A DNA stretch of 64,000 nucleotides. Origin: Lunatimonas lonarensis. Its GTDB lineage: Bacteria > Bacteroidota > Bacteroidia > Cytophagales > Cyclobacteriaceae. The notes under the pieces were generated by a model, which was given only the letters and a program-made list of their open reading frames with translations, made no database searches and was not told the DNA's origin. How positions within the stretch are numbered: the first letter of the stretch is position 1; every line of letters begins with the position of its first letter. Of the stretch, positions 1 to 8,532 are shown one piece after another. The stretch is taken from positions 91,527-155,526 of the forward strand of contig NZ_AQHR01000107.1 of the NCBI RefSeq assembly GCF_000390185.1, in the 5' to 3' direction. The translations under genes and the position numbers were made by a program.

Positions 1-828
1 CGATGCAATGACCAGATCCAATAATTTTCGGTGCACTGCCGGACCAACGGTCAGAACAGGGCCATTACCCGCTGTGTAATCTCCACTGACTACCTTATTG
101 TACATGGGGGCGGTGGTGTCGTGACATACGTCCGTAATCAAAGCCGCGTTTGGTTTGATGCTTGCAGCGATCATTTCCGCTCCTCGAAGTCCTATTTCCT
201 CCTGAACTGCATTTACCACATAAAGACCGAAGGGAAGTTTAACCTCTTTTTCCTTCAGCAATCGAGCCACCTCTGCGATCATGAAACCACCCACCCGGTT
301 ATCCAATGCCCGGCCAGTGTAAAACCGTCCGTTCAATTCGGTAAGCTCATCCTTAAAAGTGACCACGCAGCCCACGTAGATCCCCATCTCCAGCACTTCG
401 TCTTTGGAGCGGGCACCTACGTCAATGAATATATTCTCTACCTTTGGTGCCTCTTCTTTTGCCTTATCCCGCACATGGATAGCAGGCCAACCGAATACCC
501 CGTCGATCACCTTGCTGTCGGTATGGATGTTGACACGCATGGAAGGTGCAATCATATGGTCCGACCCACCGTTGCGCACTACGTACAGATAGCCTTCCGG
601 AGTAATGTAATTTACAAACCAACTGATCTCATCGGCGTGGGCCTCTATTACTACCTTATACGAAGAGCCTGGGTTGATTACGCCTACGGCAGTACCGTAA
701 GCGTCGGTAAAGTAGTCATCTACCAGGGGCTTGACGTAGTCCAACCAAATCTGCTGACCGGAGGCTTCGAATCCGGTAGGCGAGGCGTTGTTTAGGTAGC
801 GGTAAAGAAACTGTTCACTAGCTGTCAT
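1..828 (-). CDS. M42 family metallopeptidase (partial)
   Basis: Zinc/cobalt aminopeptidase of the M42 (PepA/FrvX/endoglucanase M) family, cytosolic, expected to trim N-terminal residues from peptides. The visible 276 residues start MTASEQFLYRYL and have no signal peptide. Metal and catalytic residues are in family order: H64 and D66 (AHADE), D176 (RALDNRVGG), E210-E211 (QEEIG) and D233 (TDVCHD). The last metal-binding His and the C-terminus lie beyond the window edge. The gene lies 111 nt downstream of the carboxyltransferase gene on the same strand. No lead to a specific substrate is visible. Confidence 0.9.
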   Translation of the reverse strand, partial: MTASEQFLYRYLNNASPTGFEASGQQIWLDYVKPLVDDYFTDAYGTAVGVINPGSSYKVVIEAHADEISWFVNYITPEGYLYVVRNGGSDHMIAPSMRVNIHTDSKVIDGVFGWPAIHVRDKAKEEAPKVENIFIDVGARSKDEVLEMGIYVGCVVTFKDELTELNGRFYTGRALDNRVGGFMIAEVARLLKEKEVKLPFGLYVVNAVQEEIGLRGAEMIAASIKPNAALITDVCHDTTAPMYNKVVSGDYTAGNGPVLTVGPAVHRKLLDLVIAS

Positions 829-939
829 ATCTATTCATTTCAGTTTTAATCGTCCAAGTTTGTAAAATGGGGTTGTCTGCTCAATCTAAAAAGCCAATCA
901 TGTGGGTACGGCCTTCACCAACAGGGCGCTCCGCGCTGG

Positions 940-2508
940 TTATAGGGGAATGTTGCCGTGTTTTTTTCGGGGCAGGGTATCCACTTTATTCTCCAGCATG
1001 TCGAATGCACGGATCAGGCGCTGCCTGGTTTCGCTTGGCAGGATCACTTCGTCCACATACCCTCTTTCCGCAGCTGTATATGGATTGGCAAATCGATCGG
1101 TAAATTCATCGATTTTCTCCCTGAGTTTGGCCTCGGGATTGTCAGACCGGGCGATTTCCCGCTTGAAGATGATTTCCGCGGCTCCTTTGGCTCCCATTAC
1201 GGCGATTTCAGCACTGGGCCAGGCAAAATTCAGGTCGGCACCGATGTGCTTTGAGTTCATAACGTCATAGGCTCCGCCGTAGGCTTTGCGGGTAATGACG
1301 GTAATCCGAGGAACCGTCGCTTCCGAAAAGGCATAGAGGAGTTTGGCTCCATTGCTGATGATCCCATTCCACTCCTGATCGGTACCTGGCAAAAACCCCG
1401 GCACATCCACCAAAACCAGCAACGGAATATTGAAGCAATCGCAAAACCGCACAAAACGGGCAGCCTTTATAGACGCATGTATGTCCAATACCCCGGCAAG
1501 AACCGCCGGCTGATTGCCCACCACGCCTACGCTTCTTCCGGCAATCCGTGCGAATCCCACCACGATGTTTTCGGCAAAATCCTTATGGACTTCCAAAAAA
1601 CTATCCCCATCTGCTATTTCCGCTGTCACCTCACGCATATCGTAAGGATGGTTGGGATTTTCTGGCACCAACGTATCCAATGCAGGCCTTAGCTCGTCCC
1701 CCTTCGTTTCATAAGGCAGACTTGGAGCTTCCTCTTCGCAATTTTGTGGCAGGTAAGAAAGCAAGTGCTTGATTTGATCGATGCATGCTACCTCATTGGC
1801 GCAGGCAAAGTGGGTAACGCCACTTTTGCTCGCATGGGTCATGGCTCCGCCTAGCTCTTCGGCACTTACCTGTTCCTGCGTCACGGTCTTCACCACATTG
1901 GGCCCGGTCACAAACATGTAGGAGGTTTGCTCCACCATGAGAATAAAATCGGTGATGGCGGGCGAGTACACGGCACCTCCTGCGCAGGGCCCCATGATAG
2001 CAGAGATCTGAGGGATGACACCGGATGCAAGGGTGTTTCTGTAAAAGATGTCAGCATATCCCCCGAGGGAGCTCACTCCCTCCTGAATACGGGCACCGCC
2101 CGAATCGTTCAATCCGATTACAGGAGCTCCGTTTTTCATCGCCAAATCCATGATTTTGACGATTTTCTCGGCATGGGCTTCTGACAGCGACCCGCCAAAA
2201 ACCGTAAAATCTTGGGAAAAAACGTAGACCAGTCTGCCCAAAACCTTGCCAAAACCAGTCACGACTCCGTCACCCAGGTATTTCTCGCGGTCTATTCCAA
2301 AATCGGTGCCCCTATGGACGACAAATCGATCCAGTTCCTGAAAAGAACCCTCATCCAAGAGCAAAGATATCCGCTCACGCGCTGTCAGCTTTCCCTTTGC
2401 GTGTTGCGCGGCAATCCGTTCTACTCCTCCGCCCTTAAGTGCCTGCTCATTTTTTTCGCGCAACATTTCGAGTGGGTTTTGCTTTGAGGATCCTTCTGCC
2501 TGTTTCAT
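940..2508 (-). CDS. pccB: Acyl-CoA carboxylase, carboxyltransferase subunit (propionyl-CoA carboxylase beta type)
   Basis: Transfers carboxyl from biotin on a carrier protein to an acyl-CoA, most likely propionyl-CoA, giving methylmalonyl-CoA. At 522 residues it has the normal length. The N-terminal crotonase-like half holds SGGARIQEG at 136-144 and the C-terminal half holds [10 protein letters not shown] from 411, the two oxyanion-hole regions of this family. Biotin carboxylase is not in the window; a biotin carrier gene is at 61.3 kb but is not linked to this one. The start is the ATG ending the 33-nt leader cassette (AATTATAGACAG then ATGAAA). Substrate choice (propionyl versus other acyl-CoA) is inferred from overall family resemblance only. 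Confidence 0.9.
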   Translation of the reverse strand: MKQAEGSSKQNPLEMLREKNEQALKGGGVERIAAQHAKGKLTARERISLLLDEGSFQELDRFVVHRGTDFGIDREKYLGDGVVTGFGKVLGRLVYVFSQDFTVFGGSLSEAHAEKIVKIMDLAMKNGAPVIGLNDSGGARIQEGVSSLGGYADIFYRNTLASGVIPQISAIMGPCAGGAVYSPAITDFILMVEQTSYMFVTGPNVVKTVTQEQVSAEELGGAMTHASKSGVTHFACANEVACIDQIKHLLSYLPQNCEEEAPSLPYETKGDELRPALDTLVPENPNHPYDMREVTAEIADGDSFLEVHKDFAENIVVGFARIAGRSVGVVGNQPAVLAGVLDIHASIKAARFVRFCDCFNIPLLVLVDVPGFLPGTDQEWNGIISNGAKLLYAFSEATVPRITVITRKAYGGAYDVMNSKHIGADLNFAWPSAEIAVMGAKGAAEIIFKREIARSDNPEAKLREKIDEFTDRFANPYTAAERGYVDEVILPSETRQRLIRAFDMLENKVDTLPRKKHGNIPL

Positions 2509-2652
2509 CTGTCTATAATTGTTTTTTAGAGGTCACAACTTAGTCCCGGTTTATCGGGATGGAATTTCGCCTGAATTCCCCGATAGCTATCGGGGCATCC
2601 CGGTGTGTGACGGCTACGTCATGCTCGATTTCATGTGTTTATAATTTGTTCT
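2503..2652 (-). repeat. Long form of the leader element, copy 1 (5' region of pccB)
   Basis: In the direction of pccB this holds AAATTATAAACAC, a mini-ORF ATG at 2634 (reads MKSSMT then TAG), the inverted repeat TGACG-TAGC-CGTCA, the palindrome CCCCGATAGCTATCGGGG, a TGTGACC arm that pairs with GTCACA, and then the 33-nt cassette ending on the pccB start codon. The first 53 nt from the mini-ORF ATG match the copy before rplO at 52 positions. Both ends carry a version of AATTATARACAC followed by ATGAAA. Orientation and boundaries are judged by eye. Confidence 0.85.
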
Positions 2653-2653
2653 T

Positions 2654-2684
2654 CAAACTTACTATTCTTTCCCATGGCCCCCAA
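2654..2684 (-). promoter_or_regulatory. Predicted promoter of pccB
   Basis: On the minus strand the -7 box is TAAGTTTG (2654-2661), a full match to TAnnTTTG. A 19-nt spacer separates it from TTGG (2681-2684), a weak -33 box. Transcription would begin near 2646, so the whole palindromic element and its mini-ORF would sit in the pccB 5' untranslated region. Confidence 0.5.
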
Positions 2685-3007
2685 TACCCCTTCTTTGCTA
2701 GATCCCCGGCCTATGCCTGGTTGGTTGACCAAATATAGGCAGCCCCTATCAGCTAGAAAAATGCCAGCAAAACAAATAAACCCGTCCATTAACATTTTTC
2801 GCAGCCCCAGCGTTTTACGACAAAAAAACGGCAGTTGGAGACTACCGAAAACCTTCGTCAACAATATAACCAAACCGATGTTTGATAATAACTTTCCGAT
2901 GAATGATGGCGTACTATAGGGTATAGTTCATTTTTGAAACTAGAAAGAGGAGATCGATATAGGGTAATTAAATAAACTTTCTATATTCGCACCATTAAAA
3001 ATGGGAC
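2662..3007. other. Non-coding gap between pccB and ppx
   Basis: Divergent intergenic region. Short open frames exist on both strands around 2631-2919, but neither has a recognisable domain, a conserved neighbour or a better start context, and they overlap the predicted pccB promoter. TATATTCG, 29 nt before the phosphatase ATG, may be an imperfect -7 box. I see nothing else. Confidence 0.5.
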
Positions 3008-3973
3008 ATGGGACAAAAGGCTGCAGTCATCGATATGGGAACAAACACCTTTCATCTACTGATGGTAGAATTGGATGGTGATGGATTCCGTACGGTGTAC
3101 AAAGAAAAGATTCCCGTAAAACTGGGGGAAGGAGGTATCTCACATCAAGTGATACTTCCAGAAGCAAAGCGGAGGGCCTTCCATACCCTAACCCATTTTT
3201 CGAATTTGATCAGCGGTGAAAATATCCGCCACGTGGCTGCTTTTGCTACCAGTGCAGTTCGGAATGCCACCAATGGCGCTTCCTTTGTCCAAGAAGTTTG
3301 GGACAAGCTGGGCATAGACGTGGACGTGATCGACGGAAACCGGGAGGCTGAGCTGATCTACAAAGGAATCCGACTCAGTGGTAGCTTAACTAAAGAAACG
3401 ACCCTAATGATGGACATTGGCGGAGGATCGGTGGAGTTTATCATTGGCAACGAAGATAGGGTCTTTTGGAAGCAGAGCTTTGAGATTGGAGGGCAGCGCA
3501 TGCTGGATCAATTCCATGCCCATGACCCGATTGCTCCAGGGGAAATGGCAAGGCTCTACGGATTTTTACAGGAAAAATTGACCCCCCTAACACAGGCAAT
3601 AGCAAACCATAAGCCTCAAAGGCTTGTGGGTGCTTCGGGCACCTTTGATACCCTAACGGACATTTATCTAGCTAGGCAAACGGATTATAAATTCACGCGA
3701 CAAAGCACCTATTCCATACCCGTTACCAGTTTTCAGGACATTGCCTCGCAACTGGTCAGCCTCAACAAAATGGCGAGGCTCCAAATCAAGGGAATGATTC
3801 CGATGCGGGTAGATATGATCGTAGTGGCCTCTTGCCTGATTCGCCACGTCCTGAAGATGGTGGAAACCGACTTCCTATATTGTTCCACGTATTCACTGAA
3901 GGAAGGAGCTATTGCTGAACTTTTGCAACTAGCCGCGCAAAGCAATCCCCCCCAATTCGCAAGGCCTGCCTAG
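3008..3973 (+). CDS. Ppx/GppA family phosphatase (exopolyphosphatase)
   Basis: Hydrolyses polyphosphate or pppGpp; the sequence does not decide which. The ASKHA fold is shown by the first phosphate loop AVIDMGTNTFHLL (6-18), ATSAVRNATN (80-89), the catalytic-glutamate region NREAELIYKG (E115) and the second loop DIGGGSVEF (136-144). At 321 residues it is the short form without the C-terminal HD domain of E. coli Ppx. It is cytosolic. The start ATG at 3008 is chosen because the ATG at 3001 is in another frame. It is divergent from pccB, and the following dehydrogenase is 105 nt away on the same strand. Confidence 0.88.
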   Translation: MGQKAAVIDMGTNTFHLLMVELDGDGFRTVYKEKIPVKLGEGGISHQVILPEAKRRAFHTLTHFSNLISGENIRHVAAFATSAVRNATNGASFVQEVWDKLGIDVDVIDGNREAELIYKGIRLSGSLTKETTLMMDIGGGSVEFIIGNEDRVFWKQSFEIGGQRMLDQFHAHDPIAPGEMARLYGFLQEKLTPLTQAIANHKPQRLVGASGTFDTLTDIYLARQTDYKFTRQSTYSIPVTSFQDIASQLVSLNKMARLQIKGMIPMRVDMIVVASCLIRHVLKMVETDFLYCSTYSLKEGAIAELLQLAAQSNPPQFARPA

Positions 3974-4078
3974 ATTGGCTCGAGCTACCGTGGGTCATAA
4001 GAATACTGCTTTTTTCACCGTTGTTTTATTTTTTTCTGCAACTTTACGACCCAAATCCGAAACCTTTGATGCAGTAAA

Positions 4079-5167
4079 ATGAAACAATATCCCCTTCCCT
4101 TTTTGGAACAATTCACCTGTGAGGTTCTTTTACGTATGGGTTGCTCTCCAGCGGATGCACACACCGCGACAGAGGTTCTGCTGTCTGCCGATCTTAGGGG
4201 GGTTGATTCCCATGGGGTTGCCCGCCTTTCGGGATACGTGCGGCTCTGGGAAAAAAACCGCATAAACGCACAGCCGAACGTTAGCATCGTGCACGAAACC
4301 CCCAGCACGGCAGTGGTGGACGGTGACGGAGGATTAGGCCTGGTCGTCGCCCCTTATGCCATGCAGGTGGCCATCGAAAAGGCCAAAACAGCAGGCACAG
4401 GCTGGGTTTCCGTAAGGAACTCCAACCATTACGGTATTGCAGGCTTCCATGCCATGCAGGCCCTAACCCACGACATGATCGGTATATCCCTTACCAATGC
4501 CAGCCCACTGGTAAGCCCCACTTTTTCCAAGGAGCGGCTATTGGGAACCAACCCGATATCCGTGGCCATTCCCGCCGCAACCCAGCCTCCATTTGTGCTG
4601 GATATGGCCACTACTACTGCGGCCAACGGCAAATTGGAAATCCTACAACGTAAACAGCAAGAAGCTCCCTACGGGTGGATCCAGGACAAAGACGGCAACC
4701 CAACTACCAGCCCCAACGGGGTGAAGGACGGGGGAGCGCTCCTACCCTTGGGCGGAGACCGGGAACACGGCTCCCACAAAGGGTATGGCCTCGGAGCCGT
4801 GGTCGATATTTTCTCGGCCGTGCTCTCCGGGGCAAACTACGGCCCTTGGGTGCCGCCGTTTGTGGCCTTTTTGGAACCACATCCCCATCCCGTGGGTGAA
4901 GGACTGGGACATTTCTTCGGTGCCATGCGGGTAGACGCCTTCCGACCCGCCGATGAATTCAAATCGCATATGGATACCTGGATCGGGCGCTTTCGGGAGG
5001 CCAAACCGGTGGAAGGCCAAGAAAAAGTGGTCATTCCCGGAGATCCCGAGCGGGAATTGGAAGAAGTTCGAAGAAGGGAAGGTATTCCGCTGCTCCCCGC
5101 CGTAGTCGACGACCTCAGGGAATTGGGTGAACGATTAGGGGTAAAATGGGATGAATCGCAAATATAA
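4079..5167 (+). CDS. Type-2 malate/L-lactate dehydrogenase family oxidoreductase
   Basis: NAD(P)-dependent 2-hydroxy-acid dehydrogenase of the Ldh_2/YlbC family, a fold distinct from classical malate dehydrogenase. Family signatures are the N-terminal helical part with ADLRGVDSHGVARL, the NSNHYGIAGFHA active-site stretch, GTNPISVAIP, LDMATTTAANGK and the glycine-rich HGSHKGYGLGAVVDIFSAVLSGA. At 362 residues it is full length with no signal peptide. The sequence does not settle the substrate among malate, lactate, ureidoglycolate or sulfolactate relatives. It converges on the META-domain remnant 16 nt downstream. Confidence 0.88.
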   Translation: MKQYPLPFLEQFTCEVLLRMGCSPADAHTATEVLLSADLRGVDSHGVARLSGYVRLWEKNRINAQPNVSIVHETPSTAVVDGDGGLGLVVAPYAMQVAIEKAKTAGTGWVSVRNSNHYGIAGFHAMQALTHDMIGISLTNASPLVSPTFSKERLLGTNPISVAIPAATQPPFVLDMATTTAANGKLEILQRKQQEAPYGWIQDKDGNPTTSPNGVKDGGALLPLGGDREHGSHKGYGLGAVVDIFSAVLSGANYGPWVPPFVAFLEPHPHPVGEGLGHFFGAMRVDAFRPADEFKSHMDTWIGRFREAKPVEGQEKVVIPGDPERELEEVRRREGIPLLPAVVDDLRELGERLGVKWDESQI

Positions 5168-5183
5168 TCCAAGTCGCCTCGCA

Positions 5184-5571
5184 TCACTTCGGCACTTCCT
5201 GCATGTTCGATCCTTCCGGTTGTACGGAAAATAGCTGGTTTTGAGGCAGATCGATTAGCGCAAACACCATTTCTTTGCTACCATCACCAAAACCGATGGT
5301 GAGGAGGTTTCTATCAATCGAAAACCGATACATCGAACGGAGGGCCGAAAAATAGTTACTTTCAAAATCCATCATTGCTTTTGTGGAGCCGACGAATGTC
5401 TGGCCAATCCGGCCGTTTGATCGGATTTCACCCTCCTTCTCACCTACCTGATACGCTCCGCCAAAGCCGTTGACCGGCCCGGCACCGTAAAAAGCCCACA
5501 TACGGATCGGCTTGATCTTCGCCACACGAAAAGAGCATGAGGACTACGCCAGCAAGTAGAAAATTTCTCAT
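5184..5571 (-). pseudogene. META-domain lipoprotein, interrupted by a frameshift
   Basis: The ATG at 5571 opens a clean lipoprotein signal, MRNFLLAGVVLMLFSC with the lipid-acceptor Cys at 16. That frame stops after about 43 residues, reading nonsense from about VGFLRCRAG. The +1 frame, open from 5525, encodes a META/HslJ-like domain: FYGAGPVNGFGGAYQV, QTFVGSTKAMMDFESNYFSAL, YRFSIDRNLLTIGF. One base change in length near the TTTTT run at about 5490-5500 would join the two. The 113-residue frame alone lacks a signal and would need a GTG start. Either this is a recent pseudogene or a sequencing error splits an intact gene. Confidence 0.7.
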
Positions 5572-5730
5572 GACCAACGTTGTTTATTCTCAGGACGGGA
5601 AAAAATCTGGAGATGTCCTAACAAAGCTGACTACAAAAGAAGAATTCTAAACTTTGTGGATCAATAGTAATCGGAATACCTACTTAATCGGTGCTGAAAC
5701 ATTCCTCTTTTAGAATACTTCTAGTTCCTT

Positions 5731-7329
5731 TTATTTTAAAATCAAAGATGACCGTGAGGGCAACTGAATTTGGGACCCATTAAGTTGAGCCCTATTAAAG
5801 GTGTAGACCGGGCCCGTAGCTTCCTTTGGCTTTGCGATTTCTACCGGCTCGCCTCCCAAATTATGAAAGACCCATCGGATCTCCCCCTCAAACTCCCTCT
5901 CATAAGCCATCACTTGGGTTGGCAAGCCGTCCCCGCTCGGCTTTAGCGAACCCAATGCCAGTACCTTATCGCTGTTTCTAAGCCGTATGATGTCTTTGTA
6001 ATGGGAGAACATACTTTCCGCATCCTCCCGTTGAATCGCAAGGGGTGTGACGGTCTCATCGGTACTGAATACTGGGTCAATCCAGGAAGTCCTCCCAGCA
6101 TCCTTCCCCGCCACATCCCACAGAAAAGGTTCTCGGATATTCGGGTCTGGCTTATCCCCCAGCATACCAATCTCTTCGCCGTAATACAGGTAGGGGGCTC
6201 CTGGCATACTCAGCAAGATCACTGCTGCCAACTTGGCCATTTCCACATCCCCTCCCAAAGAAGTCAAAATTCGTGGTTGATCGTGGTTGGATGAAATGGT
6301 AGCGTCAATAAATTCATCGGTGATACCTTCGTAATAGGTAAGCACTTCCGCCTGCTTTATGGGCAAGCTGGAACCGTCTTGGGTAAGAAGCGCCTCCAGC
6401 AGCCCATAGTGAAAATCAAAATTAAACAGTGCCGGTAGCCCGGGCAAATAGGGAGCCACGATCTCCTTCTTATCGTATACCTCTCCTACCAAATACAGGT
6501 CGGGCTTCACTTCCTCCATCTTTTGCCGAAATTCCTGCCAAAATGCATGGTTGTCCGGAGCCCGCTCGTCGGGAAAGATATGTTTCGCCGCATCCAACCT
6601 AAATCCATCAACCCCTACCTCCTCTAGCCAAAAGCGACCGATATCGTAGACTTCCTCCCTTACCCGCGGATTATCGAAATTCAAGTCGGGCATACCCCCA
6701 TAAAAGAACCCGTAGTAGTAGTCCTCCCCCATCCCCGGATCATGCCACTGCTGAATGTTGTCTGAATCCAGTGTGATTTCCTTTTTGTCAATATACGCCG
6801 CAAGGGTGTCATTTCTCGCCCATACATAGTAGTCCCGGTAAGGGTTGTCCCTTCCTTTTTTGGCTTCCAAAAACCAGGGATGCTCTGAACTGGTGTGGTT
6901 GATAATCAAATCGATCACCACCCGAATATTCCGGTCGTGGGCAGCTTGAATCAGGGCCTTGAACTCATCCAGTGTACCGTAATCAGGGTGCACCGCCCTG
7001 TAATCCGTCACGTCGTATTTGTGGTAACTGGGAGAAGGCATGATGGGCATAAACCAGATTGCGTTGGCTCCGAGCTCATTGACATAGTCCAGTTTTTCTA
7101 TGACTCCGTTAAAATCGCCGATACCATCCCCATCCGAATCATAAAATGAGCGAATAAAAATTTCATAGGTAATCCCCGCACGGGGCCAATGATCGGCCAG
7201 TTGCTCCTTGGTTCTAACCTGCTCCTGCGGCGAACAACCGAAAAACCACGAGTTGGAAAACACAAGCACGACCGAAAGACGTAGCAACGGTAACGTGAAT
7301 AAGGTAATGATATGCCGAAGTCGTTTCAT
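5731..7329 (-). CDS. GH13 alpha-amylase family lipoprotein
   Basis: Retaining alpha-glucan hydrolase or glucosidase, predicted to be anchored to a membrane by Cys32 (SWFFGC). The (beta/alpha)8 barrel starts near residue 50. Conserved regions in order are DLIINHTS (140-147), DGFRLDAAKH with nucleophile D246, VGEVYD with acid/base E283, and SSNHDQPR with transition-state stabiliser D350. At 532 residues it has the size of the SusG/oligo-1,6-glucosidase/trehalose-synthase-like group, without obvious carbohydrate-binding inserts. It is the last gene of susC-susD-susE-GH13, 38 nt after susE, so it probably cuts starch or maltodextrin at the cell surface or in the periplasm. Exact linkage specificity is unknown. 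Confidence 0.9.
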   Translation of the reverse strand: MKRLRHIITLFTLPLLRLSVVLVFSNSWFFGCSPQEQVRTKEQLADHWPRAGITYEIFIRSFYDSDGDGIGDFNGVIEKLDYVNELGANAIWFMPIMPSPSYHKYDVTDYRAVHPDYGTLDEFKALIQAAHDRNIRVVIDLIINHTSSEHPWFLEAKKGRDNPYRDYYVWARNDTLAAYIDKKEITLDSDNIQQWHDPGMGEDYYYGFFYGGMPDLNFDNPRVREEVYDIGRFWLEEVGVDGFRLDAAKHIFPDERAPDNHAFWQEFRQKMEEVKPDLYLVGEVYDKKEIVAPYLPGLPALFNFDFHYGLLEALLTQDGSSLPIKQAEVLTYYEGITDEFIDATISSNHDQPRILTSLGGDVEMAKLAAVILLSMPGAPYLYYGEEIGMLGDKPDPNIREPFLWDVAGKDAGRTSWIDPVFSTDETVTPLAIQREDAESMFSHYKDIIRLRNSDKVLALGSLKPSGDGLPTQVMAYEREFEGEIRWVFHNLGGEPVEIAKPKEATGPVYTFNRAQLNGSQIQLPSRSSLILK

Positions 7330-7367
7330 CTCAGTCGTATTTCGTGTACTTCCGCAGGGAATAAGGA

Positions 7368-8417
7368 TTAGGGATTTTTCTTAAGCGTATAGGTCACCTC
7401 TCCAGGTGTGCGCCAGTCCATCGTTACAGTATAATTACCGGCCTCCTCCACCGGGATATCCGCTCCGCCACTGTCCAATTGGCCATTCAGCCCGTTGTCT
7501 CCGAAGTTGAAATCCCAGCTGTTGTTAGCCCGGAATTTCAGGTTCCCCGCATTCAGATCCAGCGTTAAGGTAAGGATATTTTGCGCTGCGTCAAACGCCA
7601 GCGGCGTATCCGTATCCCATCCTCCAGGAGTGGCATCTCCCACCAAACCCCAAACTCTATTGGGACCGATTTCATAGGTAAGCTCATTCATGTTTACGCT
7701 GAGCAAAAAGGTGCCCAGTCTTCCCGCTACCGATAGGTTTTCCCCTCCGGCATCCAGCGAACCGTTCCCTTCGTTGTCTCCAAAATTCACATCCCAGCTT
7801 GGCGTTTCATTGATCTTAAACTGCCCGTTACCGGTCAGGATATGTACATACCCCTCGAAGATCCCGTCGGAGTTTACTGAATAGATCACGGTCTGCTCGT
7901 TGGCGGGATCCCAACCCTGATGATCTCCGGGGAGGTAAAGGCGCGGAAACTGCAATTGAACCGCAAAGGCTACCACTTCCAGTAGAACAGCCTCAGACGC
8001 CCGGGCTTCCACCAGTGGGTTTATGGATGCCACCACCCTAAACTCCATTTCTTCCGCTTGTTCGGGAGTCAAGCCACGCTGAATCAATCGCTGATTGAAT
8101 TCCCTCACAGTCAACTCAATGGGTGAGGCTGTCCCGCTCCCCATATCTACGGCCTCCGTAAAATTATTGCCTGCAATATCCGCCTGCAGGACGTAAGTAA
8201 CGGCCGCTTGAAAACCAAAATCAGCAGGTGTGAACTCAAACGCTATCCTCTCGGATTCGGCCTCCTGCTGGAGCGCGATGGTGCTGCCAGCAACGGGATT
8301 TAAGATCGTAGGTGGTGCTGCTTCGGCGCTAAGCATCACAAGCTCTTCCTCTGCACAGGACGCCAGTAAGCCCAGCAGTAGCAGCAATGACAGAAAATTA
8401 TGGAATTGATATTTCAT
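7368..8417 (-). CDS. susE: SusE-like outer-membrane starch-binding lipoprotein
   Basis: Surface glycan-binding lipoprotein. The signal ends in LLLGLLASC with Cys21. Residues about 35-150 form the SusE N-terminal fibronectin-like domain (APPTILNPVAGSTIAL). Two related starch-binding repeats follow, each with a WDxNFGDN...G..DxGG core (NETPSWDVNFGDNEGNGS and NNSWDFNFGDNGLNGQL). At 349 residues it matches SusE (two binding repeats) rather than the longer SusF. It lies between susD (115 nt upstream) and the GH13 enzyme. Its start codon is part of the 33-nt leader cassette. Confidence 0.9.
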   Translation of the reverse strand: MKYQFHNFLSLLLLLGLLASCAEEELVMLSAEAAPPTILNPVAGSTIALQQEAESERIAFEFTPADFGFQAAVTYVLQADIAGNNFTEAVDMGSGTASPIELTVREFNQRLIQRGLTPEQAEEMEFRVVASINPLVEARASEAVLLEVVAFAVQLQFPRLYLPGDHQGWDPANEQTVIYSVNSDGIFEGYVHILTGNGQFKINETPSWDVNFGDNEGNGSLDAGGENLSVAGRLGTFLLSVNMNELTYEIGPNRVWGLVGDATPGGWDTDTPLAFDAAQNILTLTLDLNAGNLKFRANNSWDFNFGDNGLNGQLDSGGADIPVEEAGNYTVTMDWRTPGEVTYTLKKNP

Positions 8418-8444
8418 GTGTTTATAATTGTTTTTAAACGGTCA
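8412..8444 (-). repeat. 33-nt leader cassette before susE
   Basis: TGACC, 22 nt ending AAAAACAATTATAAACAC, then ATGAAA, where ATG is the susE start. It has the same spacing and nearly the same sequence as the cassettes before lacI, pccB and rplO. Upstream, an open frame of 24 residues (8516-8442, starting MNTLSEGE) ends with the TGA inside TGACC. Confidence 0.85.
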
Positions 8445-8532
8445 GTTTGTTTTATGCCATGATGGGGAGAATCTTGTACATGTTCCGGGAATTTCTCCCT
8501 CAGAAAGTGTATTCATGCATGGCATCAATAGG

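Noticed and set aside
31..795. Long plus-strand open frame of 254 codons at the left edge
   Set aside because: It is the antisense shadow of the M42 peptidase, whose minus-strand translation shows all the family motifs.
2631..2919. Overlapping small open frames on both strands between pccB and ppx
   Set aside because: No recognisable domain or good start context, and they overlap the likely pccB promoter.
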